DNA of 30,024 nucleotides, taken from Fidelibacterota bacterium (lineage in GTDB: Bacteria > Marinisomatota > Marinisomatia > SCGC-AAA003-L08 > GCA-002719095). Made by a program: the position numbers and the translations under genes. Below the pieces are notes generated by a model that worked only from the letters and a program-made list of their open reading frames with translations, was not told the DNA's origin and searched no databases. Every line of letters starts with the position of its first letter. Positions within the stretch are counted from its first letter, which is position 1. Where the stretch lies: NCBI GenBank assembly GCA_002705575.1, contig PAHI01000078.1, positions 1 through 30,024 on the forward strand, read 5' to 3'. Shown here piece after piece: positions 1 to 8,659 of this stretch.

Positions 1-2
1 AT

Positions 3-1328
3 TGCAGAACGGCTGCGAAAGATAACCCTTGTTTCAAATGTTCAACTAATAGAAAACATTTGGTGTCTAAATTTAATCTAAAAACCATAACGCTATCATC
101 AATTTTCTCTGAAATCGCAGACCCTGTAAGATATGGAAAAAATGTCTTTAAAAACCATGACATAAATGAAAAATCCTTTAGCACAATTGTAGAGGATTCT
201 GTAACAAGACATTTTTATGGTGCAGAAACCTCGTTTAATAAAAGTGATGTTATGGAAATAAGAGCTAAACATACCGAAACAGCATATATATCTTTGGCTC
301 TTGGGGAAGTATTGTTAAAAAAATATAATCCAGTAATGTCTTTAAATGTAATGAACGTATATAGTGCATGGGGTCCTATGAATATGCTTTTTGAACTATC
401 CGGTGTGGCACCAATAACCGTATCTATGACTCCATTTAATTTTAGCGCTATCAGGCTAAATAATGGTGATATATTTAAGCATAGAAGAACATTTAAAAGA
501 TTTTTAAGAAAACGTAATGGCGCCATGTTAAATAATGATGAAAATGCAATACTTGATGATTTTTTTCGCACTAGAAAGTCTGGTAATGATGAGTTAATGA
601 AGGAGTGGAATTATTTTCAAAAATCTGCGATAGAAGATCTTAAGATTAATAAAAACAAAAAAAATGTCTTTCTATTTACAAATGTACCATGGGATCAAGG
701 CCTTAATGAATTTACTGGTATTTTTGATGATGTGATGGATTGGGTATACAAAACTATTGAACATTTTAAAGATAATAAAGATATCGAAATTTGGATAAAG
801 CCTCACCCAGCTGAAGTTAGAGGAACCTCAAAGTCAGGAAAAAGCGTTAAAGATTTCATCATATTAAATTATCCAGAATTACCAAAAAATATTCACTTAA
901 TTGATGCAGATCTTGGAATTAGTCCATACAGCTTATTTGAGCATATAGATGTAGGCGTTGTTTTAACTGGGACATTGGGATTAGAAATGTCACTAGATAA
1001 TATTCCAGTTGTCTCTGCTGGAGTAAATCCATGTTACGGCTTGGGACTGTTATCAGAACCTATGTCTGAAGAGGATTACTTTGAGGCCATTATCAAAAGT
1101 ATCGCTCCTAAAGATAAATTAAATGATTTACGACTATTTTGTTATTTTTATTTTATTCATCAATGTTTTAGATGGCCCTTAACAAAAAGATCTTTTGGGA
1201 ATGACTTTACAGGATATGAATTCATCTCCGTCAATGATTTGCAAGCAGGTCAAATAAAAGATTTAGATATCATTTTTGATGAAATTGGAAATTTGGTTGA
1301 AGACTTTAAGGCTAATTATAAAAAATAA
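3..1328 (+). CDS. Capsule-type (KpsC/KpsS-like) glycosyltransferase, 5'-truncated
   Basis: The frame is open to the left edge, so the true start lies outside the window; the TTG at 60 is only the first start-like codon inside it. About 441 residues are visible. Upstream of that TTG the frame encodes a CxxC pair (codons at 30 and 39). The C-terminal half has the pattern of capsule-polysaccharide GT-B enzymes: an IKPHPAE motif, a later TGTLGLEMSL stretch, then a VSAG segment, which in that fold form the nucleotide-sugar site. It probably transfers a sugar onto a lipid-linked glycan at the cytoplasmic face of the inner membrane; donor and acceptor cannot be read. It heads the visible part of the polysaccharide locus and is followed by a 74-nt gap. 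A CDP-glycerol-type transferase of similar fold is the main alternative. Family assignment is moderate, specificity unknown. Confidence 0.6.
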   Translation, partial: CRTAAKDNPCFKCSTNRKHLVSKFNLKTITLSSIFSEIADPVRYGKNVFKNHDINEKSFSTIVEDSVTRHFYGAETSFNKSDVMEIRAKHTETAYISLALGEVLLKKYNPVMSLNVMNVYSAWGPMNMLFELSGVAPITVSMTPFNFSAIRLNNGDIFKHRRTFKRFLRKRNGAMLNNDENAILDDFFRTRKSGNDELMKEWNYFQKSAIEDLKINKNKKNVFLFTNVPWDQGLNEFTGIFDDVMDWVYKTIEHFKDNKDIEIWIKPHPAEVRGTSKSGKSVKDFIILNYPELPKNIHLIDADLGISPYSLFEHIDVGVVLTGTLGLEMSLDNIPVVSAGVNPCYGLGLLSEPMSEEDYFEAIIKSIAPKDKLNDLRLFCYFYFIHQCFRWPLTKRSFGNDFTGYEFISVNDLQAGQIKDLDIIFDEIGNLVEDFKANYKK

Positions 1329-1390
1329 TTATACAATCACCCAAAAGGCTGCCTTTATTAAATTAAATTACTAATTATTTTTGAATATAA

Positions 1391-1396
1391 TATAAT
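1391..1396 (+). promoter_or_regulatory. Putative -10 box for the TylF-type methyltransferase gene
   Basis: A perfect TATAAT ends 6 nt before the ATG at 1403; a second overlapping TATAAT lies at 1386-1391. Initiation about 7 nt after the box would start the RNA at the A of the start codon, and no Shine-Dalgarno is visible, so a leaderless mRNA is possible. The -35 region is weak. The sequence TATAATTCGA plus two bases plus ATGAGAA recurs at 19315-19333. Confidence 0.4.
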
Positions 1397-1402
1397 TCGA
1401 AA

Positions 1403-2146
1403 ATGAGAAATTTATTAATTAGATTGTCTAATTTATTTCATCCTTCAATATCAAAATTTATCAGAGGTTTGATGGTTTTTTTAAGATCAAGACATCTACT
1501 ATCTGCTTGGAAAATATATACACTTTCTGACGAACTAAATAAGTACCAACATATTACTGAAGCTATAAATTATTTAAGAATTGCTGGAGCTAATAATAGA
1601 TTACCGTATACATATTTTGAATTTGGCTGCCATTCTGGAAGAACTTTTTCAGCTGCTATGAACGCTGCAAATTATTTAAAAATGGAGGAGTGTGAATTTC
1701 ATGCTTTCGATTCATTTGGTGGATTGCCAGAAACATCTGATGATGATGGCTACTTCGAAGCTGGGACTTTCAATACATCTGAGACCGACTTCATAAAAAT
1801 AATCAAAAGAAGAACTGGAAAGAATTTACCTTCAAGCAGCATACATAAAGGCTTCTATTCAGATTCTCTTACAGAAGATCTTCAGAAGTCACTCCCAAAA
1901 GCTGGTGTAATTTATGTTGATGTGGATCTATATTCTTCTACTATTGAACTTTTTGAATTCATGGAACCGCTATTATGTGACGGAAGTGTAGTTTTATTTG
2001 ATGATTGGTATTGTTTTCCATTTGGTACTGAGGGGGGTGAGGGCCTGGCTATGAAGGAATTTTTAGAAAAAAACTCTGATTTTGAATTAATTCCTTGGAA
2101 AACCTATTCAACGTTTGGCCAATCATTTTTTATTAAAATAAAATAA
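1403..2146 (+). CDS. TylF/MycF-family SAM-dependent O-methyltransferase
   Basis: This 247-residue protein has the layout of the macrocin O-methyltransferase (TylF/MycF) family of class I SAM methyltransferases. Visible motifs are the SAM-binding FEFGCHSG loop (around residues 72-79), the HAFDSFGGLPE segment typical of the family, and the acidic VDVDLYSST (172-180) and DDW (200-202) stretches that hold metal and sugar-binding residues in characterised members. Homologues methylate hydroxyls of sugars, here presumably a sugar of the surface glycan. The ATG at 1403 follows a TATAAT box closely and has no Shine-Dalgarno. The next gene begins 58 nt downstream. The family is clear; the sugar and position methylated are unknown. 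Confidence 0.8.
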   Translation: MRNLLIRLSNLFHPSISKFIRGLMVFLRSRHLLSAWKIYTLSDELNKYQHITEAINYLRIAGANNRLPYTYFEFGCHSGRTFSAAMNAANYLKMEECEFHAFDSFGGLPETSDDDGYFEAGTFNTSETDFIKIIKRRTGKNLPSSSIHKGFYSDSLTEDLQKSLPKAGVIYVDVDLYSSTIELFEFMEPLLCDGSVVLFDDWYCFPFGTEGGEGLAMKEFLEKNSDFELIPWKTYSTFGQSFFIKIK

Positions 2147-2156
2147 ATGATTCTAT

Positions 2157-2185
2157 AAAATAAAGCATAATTAAAACTTTATTTT
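2157..2185 (+). repeat. AT-rich inverted repeat in the intergenic gap
   Basis: Nine-base arms AAAATAAAG (2157-2165) and CTTTATTTT (2177-2185) are perfect inverted repeats around an 11-nt loop. They sit between the methyltransferase stop and the aminotransferase start. The stem is AT-rich and has no run of Ts directly after it, so it is at best a weak attenuator or RNA-stability element. Confidence 0.25.
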
Positions 2186-2204
2186 GAATTATTAGAAATA
2201 TAAT

Positions 2205-3308
2205 ATGACAAAAAGTATTCCGATATACCAACCTTTTTTAAAAGGCAATGAAAGAAAATATGTTCTTGATTGTATGGACTCAAATTGGATATCCTCTAAA
2301 GGTAAATATGTAAGAGAGTTCGAAGAATCTATAGAAGACTTTGTTGGTAATATTAGTGCTACTAGCTGTTCCAATGGAACTGTTGCCCTTCATCTAGCAT
2401 TGCTTGCCCTAGAAATAGGACCTGGTGATGAAGTTATAGTCCCATCTTTTACTTATATAGCTTCAGTAAATGCAATAAAGTATGTTGGTGCTACTCCCGT
2501 ATTTGTTGACTCAGAATCTGATTCATGGAATGCCTCATCAAATACAATAAAGAATAAAATTACGCCATCAACAAAGGCTATTATGTGTGTTCATATTTAT
2601 GGCAACCCATGTGATCTTGACCCAATATTTAAGCTGGCTAAAAAGAATAACATTAAGGTAATAGAGGATTGTGCAGAAGCATTAGGATCAAAATATAAAA
2701 ATGAACATGTTGGAGTGAAAAGCGATATATCGACATTTAGTTTTTTTGGTAACAAAACCATAACAACTGGTGAAGGTGGAATGGTATTTTCAAAAAATTC
2801 TGATTTGATTGAAAAAGTTGCTCATCTTAAAAATCAATCAGTAAGTCAAGAAATAGCATATTGGCATGACTTGGTCGGCTATAATTATCGTCTGACGAAT
2901 ATTGCTTCTGCGATAGGGCTTGCTCAAATGGAAAAAGTTGAGGAAATTCTAGAGTCAAAAAGAAATATAGCTAGTCTTTATAATTTTTATTTAGAGAATT
3001 TGGGCTTATCTTTCCAGGAAATTTTATCAGAATCAGTTAGCTCTTATTGGTTGAATGTCGTTAAAACTCCCTCTAAATCAGCCTTAAATAGAATCAAGGG
3101 TAATTTAACTCAAGCAGGAGTTGAAGTAAGGCCAGCTTTCCCTTTGGTATCTAAGATGCCACCATATAGAGAAATGGCTAGCCATGAATTCCCTTTAGCT
3201 AATGAGATTAGCGAGACTGCACTTTGTCTTCCAAGTTACCCTGGTCTTAGAGAGAGTGATATCCAGTTTATCTCAGAGCTAATAACTATCTCAATTAATG
3301 AAGAATAG
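2205..3308 (+). CDS. DegT/DnrJ/EryC1 sugar aminotransferase (perosamine-synthase-like)
   Basis: A 367-residue fold-type I PLP enzyme of the DegT/DnrJ/EryC1 family that converts nucleotide-linked keto-sugars into amino sugars. The N-terminus (IPIYQPFLKGNERKYV, then NWISSKGKYVREFE) resembles GDP-perosamine synthases. Visible active-site elements are SNGTVALHLAL (phosphate-binding region), IEDCAEALG (Asp contacting the pyridine nitrogen), and SFFGNKTITTGEGG, with the Schiff-base lysine at K184. Length is normal for the family. The ATG at 2205 directly abuts a TATAAT-like stretch (2199-2204) that is too close to be its promoter. It overlaps the next gene by 11 bp. Amination at C4 of a GDP- or UDP-sugar is likely; the exact product is uncertain because the dehydratase partner is not certain. 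Confidence 0.85.
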   Translation: MTKSIPIYQPFLKGNERKYVLDCMDSNWISSKGKYVREFEESIEDFVGNISATSCSNGTVALHLALLALEIGPGDEVIVPSFTYIASVNAIKYVGATPVFVDSESDSWNASSNTIKNKITPSTKAIMCVHIYGNPCDLDPIFKLAKKNNIKVIEDCAEALGSKYKNEHVGVKSDISTFSFFGNKTITTGEGGMVFSKNSDLIEKVAHLKNQSVSQEIAYWHDLVGYNYRLTNIASAIGLAQMEKVEEILESKRNIASLYNFYLENLGLSFQEILSESVSSYWLNVVKTPSKSALNRIKGNLTQAGVEVRPAFPLVSKMPPYREMASHEFPLANEISETALCLPSYPGLRESDIQFISELITISINEE

Positions 3309-4539
3309 CCTTATTAAAGCTACTCTATCCAAAATAACTGATAGTTCTGGAAGTAAATGGGGTGGAGGTGTTGGCTTGCTTTGGAGGGGTAATAATTCAG
3401 GTTTATATTTAGATGCCATTAAGAAATGTTTTATAAAACCAACCAGGCCCAATCAAAAAAAATTAAAAAATATTTTTTTCTTTGAATCCTCTAGAGTTGC
3501 GATATATAACTATGCAAATTATATAAATTTAACTCAAGATGACAGAGTACAGATTATAGGTTTTACCTGTTCAGCAGTTACAGATGCCATAAAGCCATTA
3601 ACAAGAAAAATATCGCTTTATGATTGTGATGAAACTTTAAAGAGCAATAATTTTGAGATACTAAGTGATACAAAATTAATAATATGTCAGATAACTTTTG
3701 GTATTAATGCTTTAGAGAATGATATTTTAGAATTAGCCAAAGCAAAGGGCATAGCCATTCTTATTGACAAATCTCTATCTTATGGAATTGGTGATTTTAA
3801 TAAAAACTCTTGTAAAAAATACCCTGAAGTTTTTTCATTTGAGGTATCAAAATCATTTACAGTCGGTTGGGCTGGAGTTTTAAATTTGCCAGATGAAGAA
3901 GCTGCAGACTTTTCAGTAAACTATTATAGTAAATTAGGTATTGTTGGAAAATTTGATGATATGGGGAGAGTTATTAGGACCTATATTAATTTAAAGATGT
4001 CAGCAAAAGGAAATAAATTTTATTATTTTATATGGCTCTTGTTTAGAGTGGCAGGCTTTCATAGAAAGTCTGCGAATTCATCTCTTAAAAAATATCATAC
4101 AAAATCAAAACTTGGATACATTAGCTCAAACATCCTTTTACATTTAATTTTTGAGATACCCAAGTGTTTAGAGAAGTCAAATGCAAATCATGAAATAATT
4201 AAATCCTGTCTTATTGAGAATAATTTTCCAGTAATCAGTCATGTAGATGATGACAATTCATCTCCAAGGGTTGCATTTCTTGTTGACGAAGATTTAAAAC
4301 AAGATTTTTATCAATGGTTTAAAATGAATAATATTGAGATTGGATATTGGTTTGATTCTATGCCTATGGATGACTCTGAAATAGAATGCTCAGATTTAAC
4401 AGAAACAAAAAAGCTATATAAACGTGTAGCCAATATATCATGTCACTGGACATTATCTAAAGAAGAGTTGGATAAAATTACTTTTGCAATTTCAAACTTC
4501 AATAAATGGGACACTGATCAGAATAAGGTTTTAGAGTAA
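3298..4539 (+). CDS. Divergent DegT-fold PLP aminotransferase-like protein
   Basis: A 413-residue protein that keeps the outline of a fold-type I aminotransferase but is far from the classical DegT family. ESSRVAIYNY (phosphate-site region), IIGFTCSAVTDAI, the ILIDKSLSYG segment and SFEVSKSFTVGWAGVL fall in the expected order, and K185 occupies the place of the PLP lysine. In the usual EDCA motif the Asp is followed by Lys-Ser rather than Cys-Ala or similar. It overlaps the upstream canonical aminotransferase by 11 bp and the downstream polymerase by 1 bp, so the three are surely co-translated. It may act on a different keto-sugar, or form a mixed dimer with its neighbour. Function is not recognised with certainty. 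Confidence 0.55.
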   Translation: MKNSLIKATLSKITDSSGSKWGGGVGLLWRGNNSGLYLDAIKKCFIKPTRPNQKKLKNIFFFESSRVAIYNYANYINLTQDDRVQIIGFTCSAVTDAIKPLTRKISLYDCDETLKSNNFEILSDTKLIICQITFGINALENDILELAKAKGIAILIDKSLSYGIGDFNKNSCKKYPEVFSFEVSKSFTVGWAGVLNLPDEEAADFSVNYYSKLGIVGKFDDMGRVIRTYINLKMSAKGNKFYYFIWLLFRVAGFHRKSANSSLKKYHTKSKLGYISSNILLHLIFEIPKCLEKSNANHEIIKSCLIENNFPVISHVDDDNSSPRVAFLVDEDLKQDFYQWFKMNNIEIGYWFDSMPMDDSEIECSDLTETKKLYKRVANISCHWTLSKEELDKITFAISNFNKWDTDQNKVLE

Positions 4540-5639
4540 TGACAAATATTAATGACTTTCCTGGCTCAAAAAGTATTATTGATAAATTTTGTGGATGGTG
4601 CATTGGACTACCTCTATTTGCTGAATTAAGCGGCAGTGGAATAAAGTTGCCTGATAGTCATTTCGAAATGAACGGGATTCCTTTGCATACCAGTATGCTT
4701 GCTTTGATTATTTTAGCTATGAGCCATAAATTTAATAAGACACAAATAATATTCACTTTATTATTTATTATTTACATTATTAGCTGCTTTTTTCAAGATT
4801 CCTCAAGGTCATTGCTAGCAATTCAAAGTATTTACTTTTTTACCTTTTATTTTATTTTAAAATCTTTAAGTCCTGAAAGATTGGAAACAATATCACTATC
4901 ATCCGTTAAGGCATTGATGTTTTTTGTTATTGCTCATTTTTTAAGTCTTTTATTTTTTTCAACAGGTTCGGTCCTTTCATTATTTAGTAACACTGCAGAT
5001 TTTTGGGGTATTTATACTATTTATCAATCTCATTTAACATATCCGCTTGTTATGATTATGGCTATATGGATGACAGAGTATCAAAAAGTCTCTTTGGGTG
5101 GTTATAAAAGAACTATTTTTATCATCTTTGCATCATTGATAATAATTTTTTTATTGCGCAGAGCATCAATTGCAATTTTACTAGTATTTTTTATTTGTTA
5201 TAGACCTAAAATTTCTTTACTATTTTCACCTATAATTTTGGGATTTATTGTATTTTATTCTGGAGCCCTGATAAACTTTTCTAGATTCACAAATTTTCAA
5301 AGAGGTGGCGCTTGGCAGGACTCTCTTGATGTCATTACAGATATCAACTCTTTTTTTTTAGGAAATGGCATTAATAATTATTCACACAATTATTTTATGC
5401 ATACCCTTACTACGCATGGAATTATATTTAGTTCAATAATATTCTTAATTCTAGCATTTGTAGTTGCTACATTCTTTAAAAAATTAAGATATGCCTTGCC
5501 ACCTTTAACACTATTGCTTGCATTTATTTTTATAGATTGGAATGTTAATGCAAATTTATACCAGCCATATTATGCCAGCATGCTCGCCTTAACTATGCTT
5601 ATTTTGTCTACAAAAACTAAAAGAGACATGAGATATTAG
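4539..5639 (+). CDS. Wzy-like O-antigen/capsule polymerase (membrane protein)
   Basis: A 366-residue polytopic inner-membrane protein with about ten hydrophobic segments and little else recognisable, as usual for Wzy polymerases. The best signature is GNGINNYSHNYFMHT (from residue 275) in the large C-terminal loop, matching the HN-containing motif of the O-antigen ligase/polymerase superfamily. RRASIAIL (near residue 205) carries an arginine pair at a membrane face. Its place among glycosyltransferases fits polymerisation of lipid-linked repeat units on the periplasmic side; a WaaL-type ligase is the alternative. It starts at ATG 4539 within a TAATG junction, so its translation is coupled to the preceding gene. 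Confidence 0.7.
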   Translation: MTNINDFPGSKSIIDKFCGWCIGLPLFAELSGSGIKLPDSHFEMNGIPLHTSMLALIILAMSHKFNKTQIIFTLLFIIYIISCFFQDSSRSLLAIQSIYFFTFYFILKSLSPERLETISLSSVKALMFFVIAHFLSLLFFSTGSVLSLFSNTADFWGIYTIYQSHLTYPLVMIMAIWMTEYQKVSLGGYKRTIFIIFASLIIIFLLRRASIAILLVFFICYRPKISLLFSPIILGFIVFYSGALINFSRFTNFQRGGAWQDSLDVITDINSFFLGNGINNYSHNYFMHTLTTHGIIFSSIIFLILAFVVATFFKKLRYALPPLTLLLAFIFIDWNVNANLYQPYYASMLALTMLILSTKTKRDMRY

Positions 5640-5650
5640 ACTGATATAAT
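5623..5650 (+). promoter_or_regulatory. Putative extended -10 promoter before the GT4 gene
   Basis: TATAAT (5645-5650) is preceded by TGA, giving the TGnTATAAT extended -10 form. GAGACA (5623-5628, four matches to TTGACA) lies 16 bp upstream. It overlaps the end of the polymerase gene and would start a transcript about 18 nt before the ATG at 5676. Confidence 0.4.
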
Positions 5651-5675
5651 CACTAAAATAATATAAAAAAATTTT

Positions 5676-6731
5676 ATGAAATTAAAATCAATTAATAATG
5701 TTGTATATTATGTTCCAGTAGATCAGAAATACTTTGATAAATGGGAATACTATCAAGTTGATTTAAAGATGCTAAAAGATGCCCATAGGAATGTTTGGGT
5801 TGCTAAGACGTTAAAAGAGTTTATAAAAATTATTTTTTCTAAAAAAATTGATTTAGTATATTTTTGGTGGTGGCATTCATCTATTATGATTGTTTTTATT
5901 TCAAGGTTAATAAATATACCTACTTTCGGAACTGGAGCTGTTCATATGTATGATGAAAGTGGAGCACCAGATTTTTTTAAAAAGAGCTATTTATTTCGTC
6001 TTAGTAATAAATTATGCTGGAAAATAGCCAGTAAAGTTTTATTTATCTCTAACAGTCAATCAAGACAAATAACCTCTCATGCAAATGTTAGTAATCACGT
6101 TGTTTTAAAATCTTCATCAATTCATGATAAAAATCAGTTAGCTAAAAACTTAGCTCAAAAAGCCCCAGGCTCTAAAATTAAGCTTTTAACTGTTTGTTGG
6201 ATAACAAAAGATCAACTTATAAGGAAATCGGTAGATAAAATTCTAAAGGCTTTATCAATGATGCCTAAAGATATATTAGATGATCTATCTCTTTTTATAA
6301 TTGGCGGAAGTGGAGACGGCATAGATTATCTAAAAAATATAATTTCAGAACTAGGTTTGTCTAATTCTGTTTATATTGAACTTGATGTGTCTGATAAAAG
6401 AAAGATAGATCTCTATAAAAATTCAGATTTATACCTTCAGCCTAGCTATTACGAAGGTTTTGGGAATTCTGTTTTAGAAGCGATGACGTATGGTACGCCT
6501 TGTGTTGTTTCATGCAAAACCGCACAGCCGGAAGTTGTCAAGGATAGTGGTTATATTATTAATCAAATTTCATCAAAAGATATATTTGATGCCATTCTTG
6601 ATTATTCATGCAAAACTTATGATCAAAAAAATAAAATGATAGATGATGTTAAAAAAGTTGTAATAAATCATCATTCTTATGATGATCGTCTTGATCAATA
6701 TATTAATCTTTTTAAAAGAGATGCAAAATAA
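5676..6731 (+). CDS. GT4-family glycosyltransferase
   Basis: A 351-residue GT-B glycosyltransferase. The C-terminal half has the GT4 signature PSYYEGFGNSVLEA (residues 256-269) with the EX7E pair E260 and E268, followed by MTYGTPCVVS and a PEVV segment, which bind the nucleotide-sugar donor. The N-terminal domain begins with a hydrophobic strand and contains YFWWWHSS, an aromatic patch that may contact the membrane or lipid acceptor. GT4 enzymes are usually retaining; donor and linkage cannot be told. The gene shares one base with the downstream asnB-like gene (TAATG), so the two are coupled. Confidence 0.85.
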   Translation: MKLKSINNVVYYVPVDQKYFDKWEYYQVDLKMLKDAHRNVWVAKTLKEFIKIIFSKKIDLVYFWWWHSSIMIVFISRLINIPTFGTGAVHMYDESGAPDFFKKSYLFRLSNKLCWKIASKVLFISNSQSRQITSHANVSNHVVLKSSSIHDKNQLAKNLAQKAPGSKIKLLTVCWITKDQLIRKSVDKILKALSMMPKDILDDLSLFIIGGSGDGIDYLKNIISELGLSNSVYIELDVSDKRKIDLYKNSDLYLQPSYYEGFGNSVLEAMTYGTPCVVSCKTAQPEVVKDSGYIINQISSKDIFDAILDYSCKTYDQKNKMIDDVKKVVINHHSYDDRLDQYINLFKRDAK

Positions 6732-8632
6732 TGTGTGGAATTATTGGGGTATCTGGAAACTTTCTAGAGTCTGATTTAAAAAAAGCTACATTAAGGTTAA
6801 ATCATCGTGGTCCAGATGATATTGGCACATATTGTGATGAAGAGAAAAAAATTGGTTTAGGTCATACCCGCCTTTCTATCATTGATCTATCTCCGCTGGG
6901 TCATCAGCCAATGATTTCTGAAGATAAGTCTGTGATTCTAGTTTTTAATGGGGAAATATATAACTTTAAATCTTTAAGATTAGATTTAGAAAAAAAAGGG
7001 CATAAATTCATTGGGAATTCTGATACCGAAGTTGTTCTCAATATGTATCTTGAGTTTGGTATAGACTTCTTAAGCAAGCTAAATGGTATTTTTGGTCTAG
7101 CTCTATATGATAGTAATATCAATAATTTATTTTTGGCTAGAGACGCTCTTGGTGTCAAACCTTTATATTACTTTTCTAACAATCTTTCTTTTTCTTTTTC
7201 AAGTGAAATAAAGGCATTACTTCACTTGGTAAGTGATGAGCTTTCCTTGGACTATGATTCTATTCAAAAATATCTTACATTTCTATGGTGTCCTGGAGAT
7301 GGAACGCCGCTAACTTCTATTAAAAAAGTTTTACCAGGGGAGCTAATAAAAATTCACAAAGGTAGGATAGTTTCTAAAGAAAATTGGTATATTTCTCCTC
7401 AAACTAAATTTCTTCCAAAAATTACAAGTAAAAATGATGCAATCAATCAAGTTTCCGAAGCATTATCTCTCTCTGTTAAAAGACAGTTGATAGCTGATGT
7501 TCCTGTTGGTTCTTTTTTATCTGGTGGTTTGGATTCAAGTGCTATTGTTGCTTTAGCAAAAGAACATGTTCCTAATCTTAATTGTTTTACAATTGATCCT
7601 GAAGGCGGTTCTGATGATGATGTTGCTGAAGATTTACCTTATGCAAGAGAAGTTGCTCAACACCTCAATGTAGATTTAGAGATTGTAAAAATTAACTCTG
7701 ATAATCTAGCAGATGATTTAGAGGAAATGATATGGCATTTAGATGAGCCATTAGCAGATCCGGCGCCTTTAAATGTTCTATACATTTCAAGGCTTGCCAA
7801 AGAAAGAGGTATGAAAGTCTTGCTGTCAGGTTCTGGTGGAGATGACCTTTTCACTGGATATAGAAGACATTTGGCTCTTCGCTATGAGAATATATGGTCA
7901 TGGTTACCTGAAAATGCAAGAAACAGACTAGAAAATTTTTCATTAAAGTTTGATCAAAGTAAAACAATTGGAAGAAGGTTAGGGCGCTTGTTTAATAACG
8001 CTGGAGCCACTAAAGAACAAAGATTGGCATCATGCTTTGCATGGGCAAGACGTTCTGATTTAGAATCTTTGTATTCTGAAGATATGCGCAATGCCTTAAA
8101 GCTAAATGATCCAAATCAAACCATTATTGATTATTTAAAAACTATTGATAACAAATTAAGTCCAATTGATAAGTTATTGGCATTAGAACAAAGGTTTTTT
8201 TTAGCAGACCACAATCTTATATATACAGATAAGATGTCTATGGCTACTGGAGTTGAGGTGAGAGTACCATTTCTTGATTTAGACCTTGTAGATTTGGCAT
8301 CTCGCATACCAGATAATTTTAAGCAAAGAGGACGTGTTGGTAAGTGGGTTTTAAAAAAAGCAATGGAGCCTTATCTCCCTCGTAATATTATTTATAGACC
8401 TAAAACTGGTTTTGGTGCTCCTCTAAGGCGCTGGATAAAGAATGACCTAAGGGGAATGGTCGATGACTTATTATCAGAAAGTAGTATTAAGAATAGGGGC
8501 TTATTCAACTATAAAAATATAGCAAAATTGATAGCTGAAAATGATTCTGGTGAGAGAGATTCTTCTTACACAATATTCTCTTTATTAACTATAGAGATAT
8601 GGTGCAGGAAATTTATGGATACTGAGTTTTAA
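6731..8632 (+). CDS. asnB: AsnB-type glutamine-dependent amidotransferase
   Basis: A 633-residue glutamine-hydrolysing asparagine-synthetase-family enzyme. It starts MCGIIGV, so Cys2 becomes the N-terminal nucleophile of the Ntn glutaminase domain (about residues 1-200); NHRGPDD and FNGEIYN are conserved there. The synthetase domain has the PP-loop SGGLDSSAIVALA (from residue 264) for ATP and GSGGDDLFTGYRRH further on. Family members inside glycan loci are thought to amidate uronic acids rather than make free asparagine, and wecC downstream supplies such an acid; that role is inference. Translation is coupled to the upstream GT by a 1-bp overlap. Family certain, substrate open. Confidence 0.9.
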   Translation: MCGIIGVSGNFLESDLKKATLRLNHRGPDDIGTYCDEEKKIGLGHTRLSIIDLSPLGHQPMISEDKSVILVFNGEIYNFKSLRLDLEKKGHKFIGNSDTEVVLNMYLEFGIDFLSKLNGIFGLALYDSNINNLFLARDALGVKPLYYFSNNLSFSFSSEIKALLHLVSDELSLDYDSIQKYLTFLWCPGDGTPLTSIKKVLPGELIKIHKGRIVSKENWYISPQTKFLPKITSKNDAINQVSEALSLSVKRQLIADVPVGSFLSGGLDSSAIVALAKEHVPNLNCFTIDPEGGSDDDVAEDLPYAREVAQHLNVDLEIVKINSDNLADDLEEMIWHLDEPLADPAPLNVLYISRLAKERGMKVLLSGSGGDDLFTGYRRHLALRYENIWSWLPENARNRLENFSLKFDQSKTIGRRLGRLFNNAGATKEQRLASCFAWARRSDLESLYSEDMRNALKLNDPNQTIIDYLKTIDNKLSPIDKLLALEQRFFLADHNLIYTDKMSMATGVEVRVPFLDLDLVDLASRIPDNFKQRGRVGKWVLKKAMEPYLPRNIIYRPKTGFGAPLRRWIKNDLRGMVDDLLSESSIKNRGLFNYKNIAKLIAENDSGERDSSYTIFSLLTIEIWCRKFMDTEF

Positions 8633-8634
8633 CA

Positions 8635-8645
8635 TATAATATAAT
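8635..8645 (+). promoter_or_regulatory. Overlapping TATAAT boxes before the bi-domain oxidoreductase
   Basis: Two overlapping TATAAT hexamers (8635-8640 and 8640-8645) lie in the 27-nt gap after asnB, followed by CAGGAAA, a plausible ribosome site, and GTG at 8660. No good -35 is visible, so this is a candidate internal promoter only. Confidence 0.3.
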
Positions 8646-8659
8646 CAGGAAATAATATA

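Noticed and set aside
1344..1356. AAAGGCTGCCTTT as a terminator after the first gene
   Set aside because: The stem is only 5 bp with a 3-nt loop and there is no T-run after it, so it is unlikely to stop transcription.
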